NCBI RefSeq assembly: GCF_030814475.1
Contig: NZ_JAUSVF010000007.1
Coordinates: 48,819-112,818 of the forward strand
Reading direction: 5' to 3'
DNA from: Pararhizobium capsulatum DSM 1112
GTDB lineage: Bacteria > Pseudomonadota > Alphaproteobacteria > Rhizobiales > Rhizobiaceae
DNA length: 64,000 nt
The notes beneath the pieces are model-generated. The model was not told the origin of the DNA and did not search any database. It saw only the letters and a program-made list of their open reading frames with translations. Below, piece after piece: positions 42,894-51,354 of the stretch (position 1 is its first letter; each line of letters begins with the position of its first letter). A program made the translations under genes and the position numbers.

Positions 42894-43893
42894 AGCGGGC
42901 AAGAAAATCCTGAACGACCCGAGAAAAGTGGTCCATGAAATGCTGGAAGGGCTGGTGCTGGCCAATGATGGCAAGATCACCAAGCTTTCCCATCATGACG
43001 CAATTGTCAGAAGCGATCTGCCGCAGAGCAAGGTTGCTATTCTGATCGGCGGCGGCAGCGGGCACGAGCCTTTGTTTCATGGCTTTGTCGGCCGGAACAT
43101 GGGCGATGGCGCTGCGTGCGGGGGCGTTTTTGCCGCCCCGTCTCCCGATACGATCTATGAAGCAGGCAAAGCTGTGCATCGAGGGCGCGGCATCTTGTTC
43201 CTCTATGGAAACTATGCGGGCGACGCCATGAACTTCGACATGGGTGCTGAACTGCTTAACGAAGACGGTATCGAGGTGCGCACCGTGCGTGTTTCAGACG
43301 ATGTGGCCGCCGCGCCGCCAGAACGGATGCACGACCGACGCGGCATCGCTGGCGATCTGCTGCTGATTAAGATCGCCGGCGGAGCCGCCAGCGAACTCGA
43401 TACGCTCGAAGATGTAGAGCGGGTGGTCAAGAAGGCCAATGCGCAGACCCGCTCCATGGGCGTCGCCGTCGCAGCAGGCTCGATCCCGGAAACCGGCAAA
43501 CTTACCTTCGAGCTTGCGGAAGACGAGATCGAGATCGGTATGGGCGCTCACGGAGAGGCCGGAATTTCGCGCCAGAAGCTGACCTCCGCCGACGACATCA
43601 CCGATCAGATGTTAGGTCGGATCCTGCCAGATCTGCCGTTTGCCTCCGGTGACGAGGTGGCGCTTCTGATCAACAATCTTGGCTCGACGACGATGATGGA
43701 AATGCTGATTGTCAATCGCCGGGTGCGCCAGATTCTCGACGAGCGCGGCATCAAAGTCTACCGCACTGATGTCGGCACCTGGGTGACGACACAGGAAATG
43801 GCAGGGCTGTCGATCACGTTGATGAAGCTCGATTCCGAGCTGAAGTACTATCTCGACCTTCCAGCCGAGTCCCTCGGCTATTCCAGAACGTGA
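42886..43893 (+). CDS. Dihydroxyacetone kinase-type subunit DhaK
   Basis: 335 residues from ATG 42886. DhaK domain: AILIGGGSGHEPLFHGFVG (substrate loop, 52-70), the YGNYAGDAMNFDMG segment, and the catalytic histidine 222 in IGMGAHGEAGI that forms a hemiaminal with the substrate carbonyl. It phosphorylates dihydroxyacetone or a related short ketose such as erythrulose, together with the ATP-binding DhaL encoded next. No phosphotransferase DhaM gene is nearby, so an ATP-dependent form is inferred. Confidence 0.9.
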   Translation: MARAGKKILNDPRKVVHEMLEGLVLANDGKITKLSHHDAIVRSDLPQSKVAILIGGGSGHEPLFHGFVGRNMGDGAACGGVFAAPSPDTIYEAGKAVHRGRGILFLYGNYAGDAMNFDMGAELLNEDGIEVRTVRVSDDVAAAPPERMHDRRGIAGDLLLIKIAGGAASELDTLEDVERVVKKANAQTRSMGVAVAAGSIPETGKLTFELAEDEIEIGMGAHGEAGISRQKLTSADDITDQMLGRILPDLPFASGDEVALLINNLGSTTMMEMLIVNRRVRQILDERGIKVYRTDVGTWVTTQEMAGLSITLMKLDSELKYYLDLPAESLGYSRT

Positions 43894-43901
43894 GGCGCGG
43901 A

Positions 43902-44543
43902 ATGGTTCAATCTCTTGATAGGCAGGCCTCCATTGACATGCTGTCGCATGTGGCTGCCGAGGTCATCCGCAACACCGATGTGTTGACAAATGCCGATCTT
44001 GCCATCGGTGACGGCGATCACGGTATCGGCATGCAGCGCGGTTTCGAAGCTGTGCTGGAGAGTTTTCAAACGACGCGGCCAGAGACGATTGAGTTGGCAT
44101 TCAAGGCTGCTGGAATGGCCGTAATGGCCAAGACCGGAGGGGCGGCGGGTGCTATTTTCGGAACCCTGTTCCGATCCGGCTCCAAGGCATTCGTCGACCA
44201 GGATGGCATCGTCGGCAGTAATTTCGCAGGCTTTCTCGAAAGCGGTCTTGAAGCGGTCCTGAAGCGCGGCGGTGCTACGGAAGGCCAGAAGACGATCATC
44301 GATGCTCTGGCACCTGCCGCACGCGCAGCGCGTGCCGAGGCAGGCAAGGACAAGGACCTGGGTCAGACTGTGGCTGCTGCCACGAAGGCGGCTCTAGCCG
44401 GTGTCGAGGCGACGAAGAATATGATCGCGACCACTGGCAAGGCTCGATCGCTGGGAGAACGCAGTCTCGGTCATCCGGACCCGGGCGCCATTTCTGTCGC
44501 GATCATCTTAAAAGCAATGCAGGCCTTCACGGACAAAGCTTGA
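43902..44543 (+). CDS. Dihydroxyacetone kinase-type subunit DhaL
   Basis: 213 residues from ATG 43902; a GTG overlapping the DhaK stop gives four more residues. The DhaL motifs are LAIGDGDHGIGM, whose Asp residues bind Mg-nucleotide, MAVMAKTGGAAGAIFGTLFRSG, and LGERSLGHPDPGA near the end. It delivers the phosphate to the DhaK-bound ketose. The two-subunit arrangement without DhaM is also seen in tetrulose kinases of other bacteria. Confidence 0.9.
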   Translation: MVQSLDRQASIDMLSHVAAEVIRNTDVLTNADLAIGDGDHGIGMQRGFEAVLESFQTTRPETIELAFKAAGMAVMAKTGGAAGAIFGTLFRSGSKAFVDQDGIVGSNFAGFLESGLEAVLKRGGATEGQKTIIDALAPAARAARAEAGKDKDLGQTVAAATKAALAGVEATKNMIATTGKARSLGERSLGHPDPGAISVAIILKAMQAFTDKA

Positions 44544-44579
44544 CAAGCGGGGCTCCATTTTTAGCGGAGAGGAACAAAT

Positions 44580-45467
44580 ATGGCAGATCTCGACGACATC
44601 AAGGACGGCAAGGACTGGGGACAGGATCGCCCTGCAGATACAAGCCGCTTCTATCTCAAGGGCGCCGCTCATCACGATTGGGGCATGAAGGCACGCCTAT
44701 CTCGGATCTTCAACCATAAGAGCGGCAAGACCGTCATGCTCGCCTTTGACCATGGCTACTTCCAGGGCCCGACGACCGGGCTCGAGCGCATGGACCTGAC
44801 GATCGCGCCGCTTGCGGCGCATGCGGATGTTTTGATGTGCACTCGCGGGGGGTTGCGGACGACCATTCAGCCCGAGGTCAATAAGCCCGTGGTCCTTCGA
44901 TGCAGCGGCGGCAACAGTATCCTAACGGAGCTTTCGAACGAACTCGTCGCTGTCGATATTGATGACGCCATTCGGCTGGGTGCCGTTGCGATGGCAGCGC
45001 AGGTCTATGTGGGGGCGGAACACGAACACAAATCGATCGGCAACGTCATCAAGTTAATCGATTCCGGCACGCGCTACGGCATTCCGACGATGGCGGTTAC
45101 TGGCGTGGGTAAGGATATGGTTCGTGATGCCCGCTATTTCGGTTTGGCGACCCGCATCGCTGCCGAACTCGGTGCTCAGTTCGTCAAGTCCTACTATGTC
45201 GAGACCGGCTTCGAAAAGATTGTGCTCGGCTGTCCGGTGCCCATCGTGATCGCTGGAGGCAAGAAACTACCCGAGCGCGAAGCCCTTGAGATGGCCTGGC
45301 TGGCTATTGATCAGGGCGCGGCAGGTGTCGACATGGGGCGCAACGTCTTTCAGTCGTCCAATCCGGTGGCAATGCTCAAAGCCCTGGCTTCAGTCGTTCA
45401 CCATGGCGAAACTAGCGAGCAGGCTTACAACCAATTTCTTGATCTGGACCATCAGAAGGCGGAATGA
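44580..45467 (+). CDS. LsrF-like thiolase / class I aldolase
   Basis: 295 residues, very similar throughout to E. coli Lsr[63 protein letters not shown], and [19 protein letters not shown]. Lys203 (FVKSYYVE) occupies the position of the LsrF catalytic lysine. LsrF uses 3-hydroxy-2,4-pentanedione 5-phosphate and CoA to give DHAP and acetyl-CoA in AI-2 breakdown. No other Lsr protein is recognisable here, so it probably cleaves a different C4-C6 ketose phosphate made by DhaKL or the FGGY kinase. It overlaps the next gene by four bases. Confidence 0.9.
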   Translation: MADLDDIKDGKDWGQDRPADTSRFYLKGAAHHDWGMKARLSRIFNHKSGKTVMLAFDHGYFQGPTTGLERMDLTIAPLAAHADVLMCTRGGLRTTIQPEVNKPVVLRCSGGNSILTELSNELVAVDIDDAIRLGAVAMAAQVYVGAEHEHKSIGNVIKLIDSGTRYGIPTMAVTGVGKDMVRDARYFGLATRIAAELGAQFVKSYYVETGFEKIVLGCPVPIVIAGGKKLPEREALEMAWLAIDQGAAGVDMGRNVFQSSNPVAMLKALASVVHHGETSEQAYNQFLDLDHQKAE

Positions 45468-46270
45468 CAATGGAGATCAAGACCACCTTAGCACCTGCGA
45501 ATATCGGCTGTTCCGCTCTACACGGCCGGATCGTCGTCGTTACCGGTGCTGCAAGCGGTATAGGACGCGAAGTAACGCGTGCCTTTTCCCGAGCGGGCGC
45601 TTTGGTCGCAGCGCTCGATATTAATGAGCAGGCGCTGCAGCCGCTGGCTGACGAGGTTGGCTGCAGAACATTCACGTGCGATGTGACCGACACGACATCC
45701 GTTGAGGTGACCTTCGAGACAGTGGCTGCTGACCTTGGTGGTCTTGATATCCTGATCTCCAATGCGGGCTCTGCTCAGCAGGGGGCGATCGGCGATTTGC
45801 CGATGGACACCTTGCGTCAGAGCTTCGAGTTGAATTTCTTTGGACATCAAAATGCGTGCCAGGCTGCCATCCGCATTTTTCGCCGTCAGGGTCGGGGCGG
45901 CACAATCTTGTTCAACATCTCAAACCAATCGGTCAACCCTGGCAAGGACTTCGGTCCATACGGCATCCCTAAAGCGGCGACTTTGGCACTGATGAGGCAA
46001 TATGCCATCGATCATGGAAAAGAGGGGATCCGGGCCAATGGCGTCAATGCCGGTCGTATTCGCACCGGCCTCATGACCGATCAGATGATCATAGATCGCG
46101 CCGCTGCCCGAGGTATGACGCCACACGAATATATGGCGGGCAACCTCCTTGGCGTGGAGGTTCTGGCAAGTGATGTTGCCGACGCCTTCCTGCATCTGGC
46201 GCTCATGGACAAGGTCAACGCCGCAGTGCTTACAGTCGATGGTGGTGTCATGGCAACCTCGCTTAGATAG
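45464..46270 (+). CDS. Short-chain dehydrogenase, paralogue of the fused SDR domain
   Basis: 268 residues. SDR with [47 protein letters not shown] and Tyr-G-I-P-Lys. Its second half is closely similar to the SDR domain of the aldolase fusion at 58359-60407: both share [30 protein letters not shown] and TVDGG. It probably oxidises an aldehyde or polyol intermediate with NAD+. A 6-bp hairpin follows the stop at 46268-46282. Confidence 0.88.
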   Translation: MTMEIKTTLAPANIGCSALHGRIVVVTGAASGIGREVTRAFSRAGALVAALDINEQALQPLADEVGCRTFTCDVTDTTSVEVTFETVAADLGGLDILISNAGSAQQGAIGDLPMDTLRQSFELNFFGHQNACQAAIRIFRRQGRGGTILFNISNQSVNPGKDFGPYGIPKAATLALMRQYAIDHGKEGIRANGVNAGRIRTGLMTDQMIIDRAAARGMTPHEYMAGNLLGVEVLASDVADAFLHLALMDKVNAAVLTVDGGVMATSLR

Positions 46271-46470
46271 GTTGGGAACCTACAGCGCTTAATTATCCGG
46301 AAGCAGAGAGTACCTCGAAGCCCTGGGAAGCAGATCGCACTCGGTAACGCAGTGTGGTGCTGCCAATTTCGGCCTACCGAGCTCCCTGGTTTCATGATTC
46401 TCTCGCGTCCAGCGGGAAAAGTTCATTTCACAAACGGGGTCATTTTTAGCTGGCGGTGCATACACCGGCT

Positions 46471-47967
46471 TCAAGAAAGCGATGGCCGCTCGCGATTGTT
46501 TAGATAAACTTTGGCCTGTCTTTCCGACAGGATGAGCCAATTCCGGTAGGCGGCAAAATCGGGAGCGACTGCCTCGGTCGTATGCGCCATGGCATTTTTC
46601 GCGTCCTGAAAATTTCCATACCACCCGCACCCTACTGCTGCCGACATGCCTGCACCGAGTGCCGACGCTTCATTGGAGAGGCTCCGATGGACAGGAAGGC
46701 CCGTCGCGTCGGAAACCATTTTTCGCCATAACAAGCTGGAAGCACCGCCGCCGATCACAAAGATGCGTGCGGCGGCAAGCCCCTTGGCTCTCATTTGTTG
46801 CAGGCTCCTTGCAAACTCCAGCGTGATAGCCTCAAGCGATGCGCGATAGAGATGACCCATTCCATGATCCGGTCCGAAGCCGGTGAAGCTCGCCCGCGCA
46901 TTTTCATCCCAATAGGGGTCCATGCATCCCATCAGGTATGGGCACACCATCAGTCCGTCCGAGCCGACGGGCAGGCGCATTGCCTCAGTTTCCAGTCGTT
47001 GGAAAACCGCGGGATCAGCGCGTCCACCGGCAAAATTATCGAGTAGCCAATTCACGAAAAAAGCACCGCCGCGCTGGACGCTTTCCAAGACGTAGCCGTC
47101 GCCGGTTGGAGATACCAACGTTCTCCAGTGCCCGCTCAGTTCCGGCGTAGGGGACCAGACACCACCCACAACCGCCGTTCCGAGATTGAGATAGACTGTC
47201 CCCGGTTCGATCGCGCCCACGCCAAGAGCGGCGCAATGGCCATCTCCGCCGGCGGCAAAGATTGGCGTGCCGGCCCTCAAGCCGGTCTCGGTAGCTGCTT
47301 CCTGCGAGACAGAGCCGATTCTGGAGGCGGGCGAATGGAGCGGCGGAAGTTTGGCTTCATCGATCATAAGGTGGTCGAGGATTTTCTTGGACCAGGTTTT
47401 GGTGACAATATCGAATATTCCGAACGGATCGGCACTGGTCCATGTCGCTTGAGGCTCGCCGCTGAGGCGCATCGTCAGGTAGTCGTGCACGGACAGAATA
47501 TGGGCGGCCTTATCGAGCAAATCCGGCCGATGTGCGCGCATCCAGCGCAGGCGATAGACGCATGGAATAACGTCGACCGGCTTGCCCGATATCGCATGCA
47601 GGGTCTCTGCGCCCAGTTCGTCCGCAAGAAGGGCGCGCATATCCCCCGCACGCCGGTCAAGCCAAACCGTGGCGGGCGCCAGCGGGCGTCGCTCGTCGTC
47701 CAGCAGCGCCATTGTCTCGCGCTGATTGGAGATCGCTATGCCGTCGATGCGGCCTGGGTCGAGGTTGTCGGTTACGGCCCTCAAAGCAGTAATCGCCGCG
47801 CTCCACCATTCGGTCGGATCCTGTTCGGCGCGATAGGCGTCGGGGCTTACCAGGGTATGGGGCGCACGTCCCTCGAAACACGGCCGCCCGTCTTTCGACC
47901 AGGCAATGGCCTTCACCGACTGCGTCGATGAATCGATGCCGATGACAAAGTGTTCCTCTGACTGCAT
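46471..47967 (-). CDS. FGGY-family carbohydrate kinase
   Basis: 498 residues, full length. N-terminal phosphate loop VIGIDSSTQSVKAIAW, substrate region IAISNQRETMALLD and VWLDRRAGDMRAL, the second phosphate loop LNLGTAVVGG, and adenosine loop IFVIGGGASSLLWRKM. It phosphorylates a sugar, ketose or polyol with ATP. Family members act on xylulose, glycerol, erythritol or AI-2, and the specificity here is open. An AGGAG site and a leader shared with the LsrF-like gene precede it. It is convergent with the SDR and read after the SorC regulator on the same strand. Confidence 0.9.
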   Translation of the reverse strand: MQSEEHFVIGIDSSTQSVKAIAWSKDGRPCFEGRAPHTLVSPDAYRAEQDPTEWWSAAITALRAVTDNLDPGRIDGIAISNQRETMALLDDERRPLAPATVWLDRRAGDMRALLADELGAETLHAISGKPVDVIPCVYRLRWMRAHRPDLLDKAAHILSVHDYLTMRLSGEPQATWTSADPFGIFDIVTKTWSKKILDHLMIDEAKLPPLHSPASRIGSVSQEAATETGLRAGTPIFAAGGDGHCAALGVGAIEPGTVYLNLGTAVVGGVWSPTPELSGHWRTLVSPTGDGYVLESVQRGGAFFVNWLLDNFAGGRADPAVFQRLETEAMRLPVGSDGLMVCPYLMGCMDPYWDENARASFTGFGPDHGMGHLYRASLEAITLEFARSLQQMRAKGLAAARIFVIGGGASSLLWRKMVSDATGLPVHRSLSNEASALGAGMSAAVGCGWYGNFQDAKNAMAHTTEAVAPDFAAYRNWLILSERQAKVYLNNRERPSLS

Positions 47968-48085
47968 GAAAGCGGCTCCTCTCCGCTAAAAGCTATCTGC
48001 AAAGCGTCGCGACGAACCGGTGCAATGCGGTGGGATTGAATGGTTCCTCCAAATGCAGCAACCTTTTGGCTATCGCGTATGAATG

Positions 48086-49042
48086 TCAAACCGCCAGCAA
48101 TGCCTCTCCTGTTTCCATGTCGGTAACGAAATGCGTTGCGTAACCGCCTTCAAGTGTTGCTGTGATTGCCTCTATCTTAACGGCGCCACCCGCCACGCAA
48201 ATTCTGTTGGGTGTCTGGATCAGTTCTTCCAGCGCAATTCCTACCATGCGCTCGTCGTGGTCGCCGCCGACGGCGCAACCATGTGAATCGATGAAGCGGC
48301 CGATGATGACGGCGACTGCGCCGTTCTCGACATAGGTGTCGATTTCGGCCTGGCTTGCGATCCCGGACGCTCGCACGGTGCTTTTTGTGCCGATATCGCC
48401 GACACCGAAAAGAATGCGATTTGTCGAATGTATGAGATCGAATTGTTTCTTCAACACCGGTTCGTCGAGCAGCATCGTTCTGAGTTCCCGAGTCGACAGG
48501 ATGGCCGGTGCCAGAAGGTTGACACAACGCGCGCCAATCCTGCTTGACAGGACCGAAGTGCATAGTTCGGGCGAGAAATCGGGCTCGCCTGTCGAGCTTC
48601 CCGAGACTTGGACCACGGTCAGATGCGGAACCGGTTCAGGAAGGGAAATCTGGTCCGCGACCGAAAGCACGGTGCGTCCCCACGCCACCCCGATCACGTC
48701 CCCCGCGGTCACCTGATCCGCCAGAACCCGTGCTCCAGCGTCCCCCAACCTGCGCACGAGATCGCGATCTCCGGTCGAGGGGATGACAAGCGCGCCTTGG
48801 AGGCCGAATTTTTCCTTCAGCGCGCGAGCGATCCGTGTTCGGCCACTTGCATGGGTGTTGATACGGATGGAGACGATGCCACGGTCGCGAGCCTCTTGAA
48901 GATAGTTGACGATAGTTGCGCGCGAGACATTGAGCGTCTTAGCAATCTCGCTCTGGGTCAACTCGTCGGCGTAATAGAGCCATGCCGCCCAGTTGACGGC
49001 GTCGTCGAATTCCGTGGGCAGGGTTCCGCCTGCGTCCAGCAT
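48086..49042 (-). CDS. SorC-family transcriptional regulator
   Basis: 318 residues. HTH LYYADELTQSEIAKTLNVSRATIVNYLQEARDRGIVSIRI, then a phosphosugar-binding domain with GDVIGVAWGRTVLSVAD, FDLIHSTNRILFGVGDIGT and ICVAGGAVKIEAITATLEGG. It is the same superfamily as LsrR and as the regulator at 30472. It is divergent from the AraM-type operon and upstream of the FGGY kinase, so it likely controls both, with its effector being the phosphorylated polyol. Confidence 0.9.
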   Translation of the reverse strand: MLDAGGTLPTEFDDAVNWAAWLYYADELTQSEIAKTLNVSRATIVNYLQEARDRGIVSIRINTHASGRTRIARALKEKFGLQGALVIPSTGDRDLVRRLGDAGARVLADQVTAGDVIGVAWGRTVLSVADQISLPEPVPHLTVVQVSGSSTGEPDFSPELCTSVLSSRIGARCVNLLAPAILSTRELRTMLLDEPVLKKQFDLIHSTNRILFGVGDIGTKSTVRASGIASQAEIDTYVENGAVAVIIGRFIDSHGCAVGGDHDERMVGIALEELIQTPNRICVAGGAVKIEAITATLEGGYATHFVTDMETGEALLAV

Positions 49043-49121
49043 ATGTTTCCCCAGAGGTTTTCTATGTCCAACTTATCAGATGGCACGCAATGGCAAATGT
49101 CAACACTGTCTGATTTATGTA

Positions 49122-49134
49122 TTGACATGTGTCA
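49122..49134 (+). promoter_or_regulatory. -35 element with overlapping inverted repeat before the AraM-type gene
   Basis: TTGACA (49122-49127) overlaps the inverted repeat TGACA-TG-TGTCA (49123-49134); further TGTCA words lie close by on both sides. It lies in the gap between the divergent SorC regulator and AraM-type genes and is the best operator candidate there. No good -10 is visible. Confidence 0.45.
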
Positions 49135-49181
49135 GGTGCTGGTGTCACTTGTCTCTATCATAACAATACTGGATATCGGCA

Positions 49182-50537
49182 ATGGAAACGGCAACGAACC
49201 GGGGCGGCGGCGCAAACGCTCCCCCAGGCGGCTGGACTGTGTTGATTGATGACATTGTCGCCGGCCGCTGGACAAATCCGGAGACCGGAAAACCGGCAAC
49301 TGTGCCTTACGAGTCGATCGTCATTGCAGACAGCCTTGCGGGACGTGAAGCCGACCTGGTTGCCCGGCTCGAACTCGGCGAGACGTTCACGGTCGTCGCC
49401 GATCACGCCACCTGGGATGCTATGGGTGAACGTGTCGCCCGTGCTCTGGAATCGCTTGGCCCGGTCAAGACAGTTCTTCTCGACCATCCTCATGCCGATA
49501 TGGCGAATGTGGCGATATTGACCGAAAAGCTGGATGGCGCTGACGGCGTCGTTGCCGTCGGATCAGGCACGATTAACGACCTGGTCAAATATGTAACCGG
49601 CCTTGATGGCCGGCGATATTGTGTGTTCGGTACAGCCGCTTCGATGAACGGCTATACCTCAACCACAGCGTCCATGACCCTCGACAACGGTCTCAAGGTG
49701 TCATTGCCGTCTCATGCGCCTGCCGGCTTCTTTGTTGACCTTGGTGTCGCCGCAGCGGCGCCGACCTATCTATCGGCTGCCGGTTTCGCCGATTGCCTCG
49801 TGCGGTCGGTCGCGCAGGTGGACTGGTGGCTGTCGCACCGCCTCTTCGGGACGCTCTATGCTAAGGCGCCCTATATCATCCAGCAGGAGGACGAGTCGGA
49901 ACTTAACCGGCGCGCCGCTGGGATCGGCAGTGGCGATGTCTCCGCAAACGGCTACCTTTACCGTGTTCTAACGATGTGCGGTCTCGGCGTGTCCTTTACC
50001 GGCATGTCGAACCATGGGTCGATGGGCGAGCATCAGATCTCCCACTACATCGACTGTTTCGCGAGAGACCTGCATCCCGGCACGATTCATGGGCAGCAGG
50101 TAGGTGTAGGGGTATTAACCATGGGCCGATTGCAGCGGCACTATCTGGAAAACGCCACGCCACCGAAAATGAAACCTACCCGGATCGATTTTACGAGTAT
50201 GGTGGGCCGTATGGGCATCGACATTGCCACGCAATGTTTCGATGAGATCCAGCCCAAAATCTTCGATAGTAGCGCGATCGCAGCGGTCAATGAAAAGATT
50301 GCCGAGATCTGGCCGGTGCTCCGTGAGGAACTAAAAGCCTTCGTCATCCCGGTCGAAGAAATGACGCGGCTGCTCAAGGCCGCAGGCGGTCCCACAACGG
50401 CGCAAGAACTCGGTGTGCCCGTCGAATTTTATCGTGAGGCGGTGGTTCACTGCCGCGAGATGCGCAACCGGTTTTCGTTTCTCGATATTGCCGCAGATGA
50501 AGGCATTCTCGAAGACTTCGCACGTGGCGAGGTGTGA
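49182..50537 (+). CDS. AraM-type sn-glycerol-1-phosphate dehydrogenase
   Basis: 451 residues. Iron/zinc-dependent dehydroquinate-synthase-like fold: dinucleotide motif VVAVGSGTINDLVKY, CVFGTAASMNGYTSTTASMT, and metal ligands in the segments FADCLVRS, SNHGSMGEHQISHYID and GTIHGQQVGVGVL. AraM/EgsA enzymes reduce DHAP to sn-glycerol 1-phosphate or the reverse with NAD(P)H. In this catabolic locus, oxidation of a polyol 1-phosphate is the more likely direction. No strong ribosome-binding site is visible. It is followed four bases later by a HAD phosphatase gene. Confidence 0.88.
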   Translation: METATNRGGGANAPPGGWTVLIDDIVAGRWTNPETGKPATVPYESIVIADSLAGREADLVARLELGETFTVVADHATWDAMGERVARALESLGPVKTVLLDHPHADMANVAILTEKLDGADGVVAVGSGTINDLVKYVTGLDGRRYCVFGTAASMNGYTSTTASMTLDNGLKVSLPSHAPAGFFVDLGVAAAAPTYLSAAGFADCLVRSVAQVDWWLSHRLFGTLYAKAPYIIQQEDESELNRRAAGIGSGDVSANGYLYRVLTMCGLGVSFTGMSNHGSMGEHQISHYIDCFARDLHPGTIHGQQVGVGVLTMGRLQRHYLENATPPKMKPTRIDFTSMVGRMGIDIATQCFDEIQPKIFDSSAIAAVNEKIAEIWPVLREELKAFVIPVEEMTRLLKAAGGPTTAQELGVPVEFYREAVVHCREMRNRFSFLDIAADEGILEDFARGEV

Positions 50538-50541
50538 TCTC

Positions 50542-51354
50542 ATGCGCGCGATCGTAGAAATGCCGTTGGAAGATGCGCGCAGGATCAATACGCTGTTTGC
50601 CGATATTGACGACACGCTCACTAAGGACGGGCGCCTGCCGGCCTGTGCCTATCAGGCGCTGGAGCGGCTTCTGGAAGCGGGCATTGCTGTCGCGCCTATC
50701 ACCGGACGGCCGGCCGGCTGGTGCGATATGATCGCGCGGATGTGGCCCGTCTCGGGCGTTGTCGGTGAAAATGGTGCCTTCTATTTTTCCTACCATCAGG
50801 AGAGCCGGCGTATGCGCCGTGTTTTCGCGATAAACGACGATCAACGCGCCGATGATCGCAAACGGCTGAAAACGGTGCGTGACCGCATTTTGGCCGAAGT
50901 GCCGGGGACCGCAATTTCCGCCGACCAGCTCTATCGCGAGGCCGACCTCGCCATTGACTTTTGCGAGGACGTACCATCATTGCCTGCCAGCGCAGTGGAC
51001 CGTATCAAGCGGATCTTCGAGGAGGAAGGTGCGGTTGCCAAGGTTTCGTCCATCCATGTCAATGGCTGGTATGGTGCCTATGACAAGCTGACCATGACGC
51101 GCCGTTTCGCTTCCGACGTGCTCGGGCTCGATATCGACCGCGATAAAGACAATATCGTGTTCGTGGGAGACAGTCCGAATGACGCGCCGATGTTCCGTTT
51201 CTTTCCCAATGCCTGCGGTGTCGCCAATGTCCTCCACTTTCAAGGACGCATCGAGGCCGAACCGACATATGTAACGGCCGCTGAGGGCGGGCACGGCTTC
51301 GTCGAAGTTGCCGATCGTCTTCTGGCAGCGCGTAAGGGGAGAACGGCTGCATGA
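50542..51354 (+). CDS. HAD-superfamily (type IIB) phosphatase
   Basis: 270 residues from ATG 50542, four bases after the AraM-type stop. Nucleophile motif TLFADIDDTLTKDGRL, then ITGRPAGWCDMIARM (motif II region), a type IIB cap with ENGAFYFSY, and NIVFVGDSPNDAPMFRFF (motif IV). The family dephosphorylates sugar or polyol phosphates. Beside a glycerol-1-phosphate dehydrogenase, a polyol phosphate substrate is likely. It overlaps the next gene by four bases. Confidence 0.87.
   Translation: MRAIVEMPLEDARRINTLFADIDDTLTKDGRLPACAYQALERLLEAGIAVAPITGRPAGWCDMIARMWPVSGVVGENGAFYFSYHQESRRMRRVFAINDDQRADDRKRLKTVRDRILAEVPGTAISADQLYREADLAIDFCEDVPSLPASAVDRIKRIFEEEGAVAKVSSIHVNGWYGAYDKLTMTRRFASDVLGLDIDRDKDNIVFVGDSPNDAPMFRFFPNACGVANVLHFQGRIEAEPTYVTAAEGGHGFVEVADRLLAARKGRTAA

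Noticed and set aside
44580..49042. A complete Lsr-type AI-2 uptake system, suggested by the LsrF homologue, FGGY kinase and SorC (LsrR-like) regulator
   Set aside because: The importer is a family 1 binding-protein system with two MalK-like ATPases, not the ribose-type LsrABCD; no LsrG is seen, and the kinase is not clearly LsrK.
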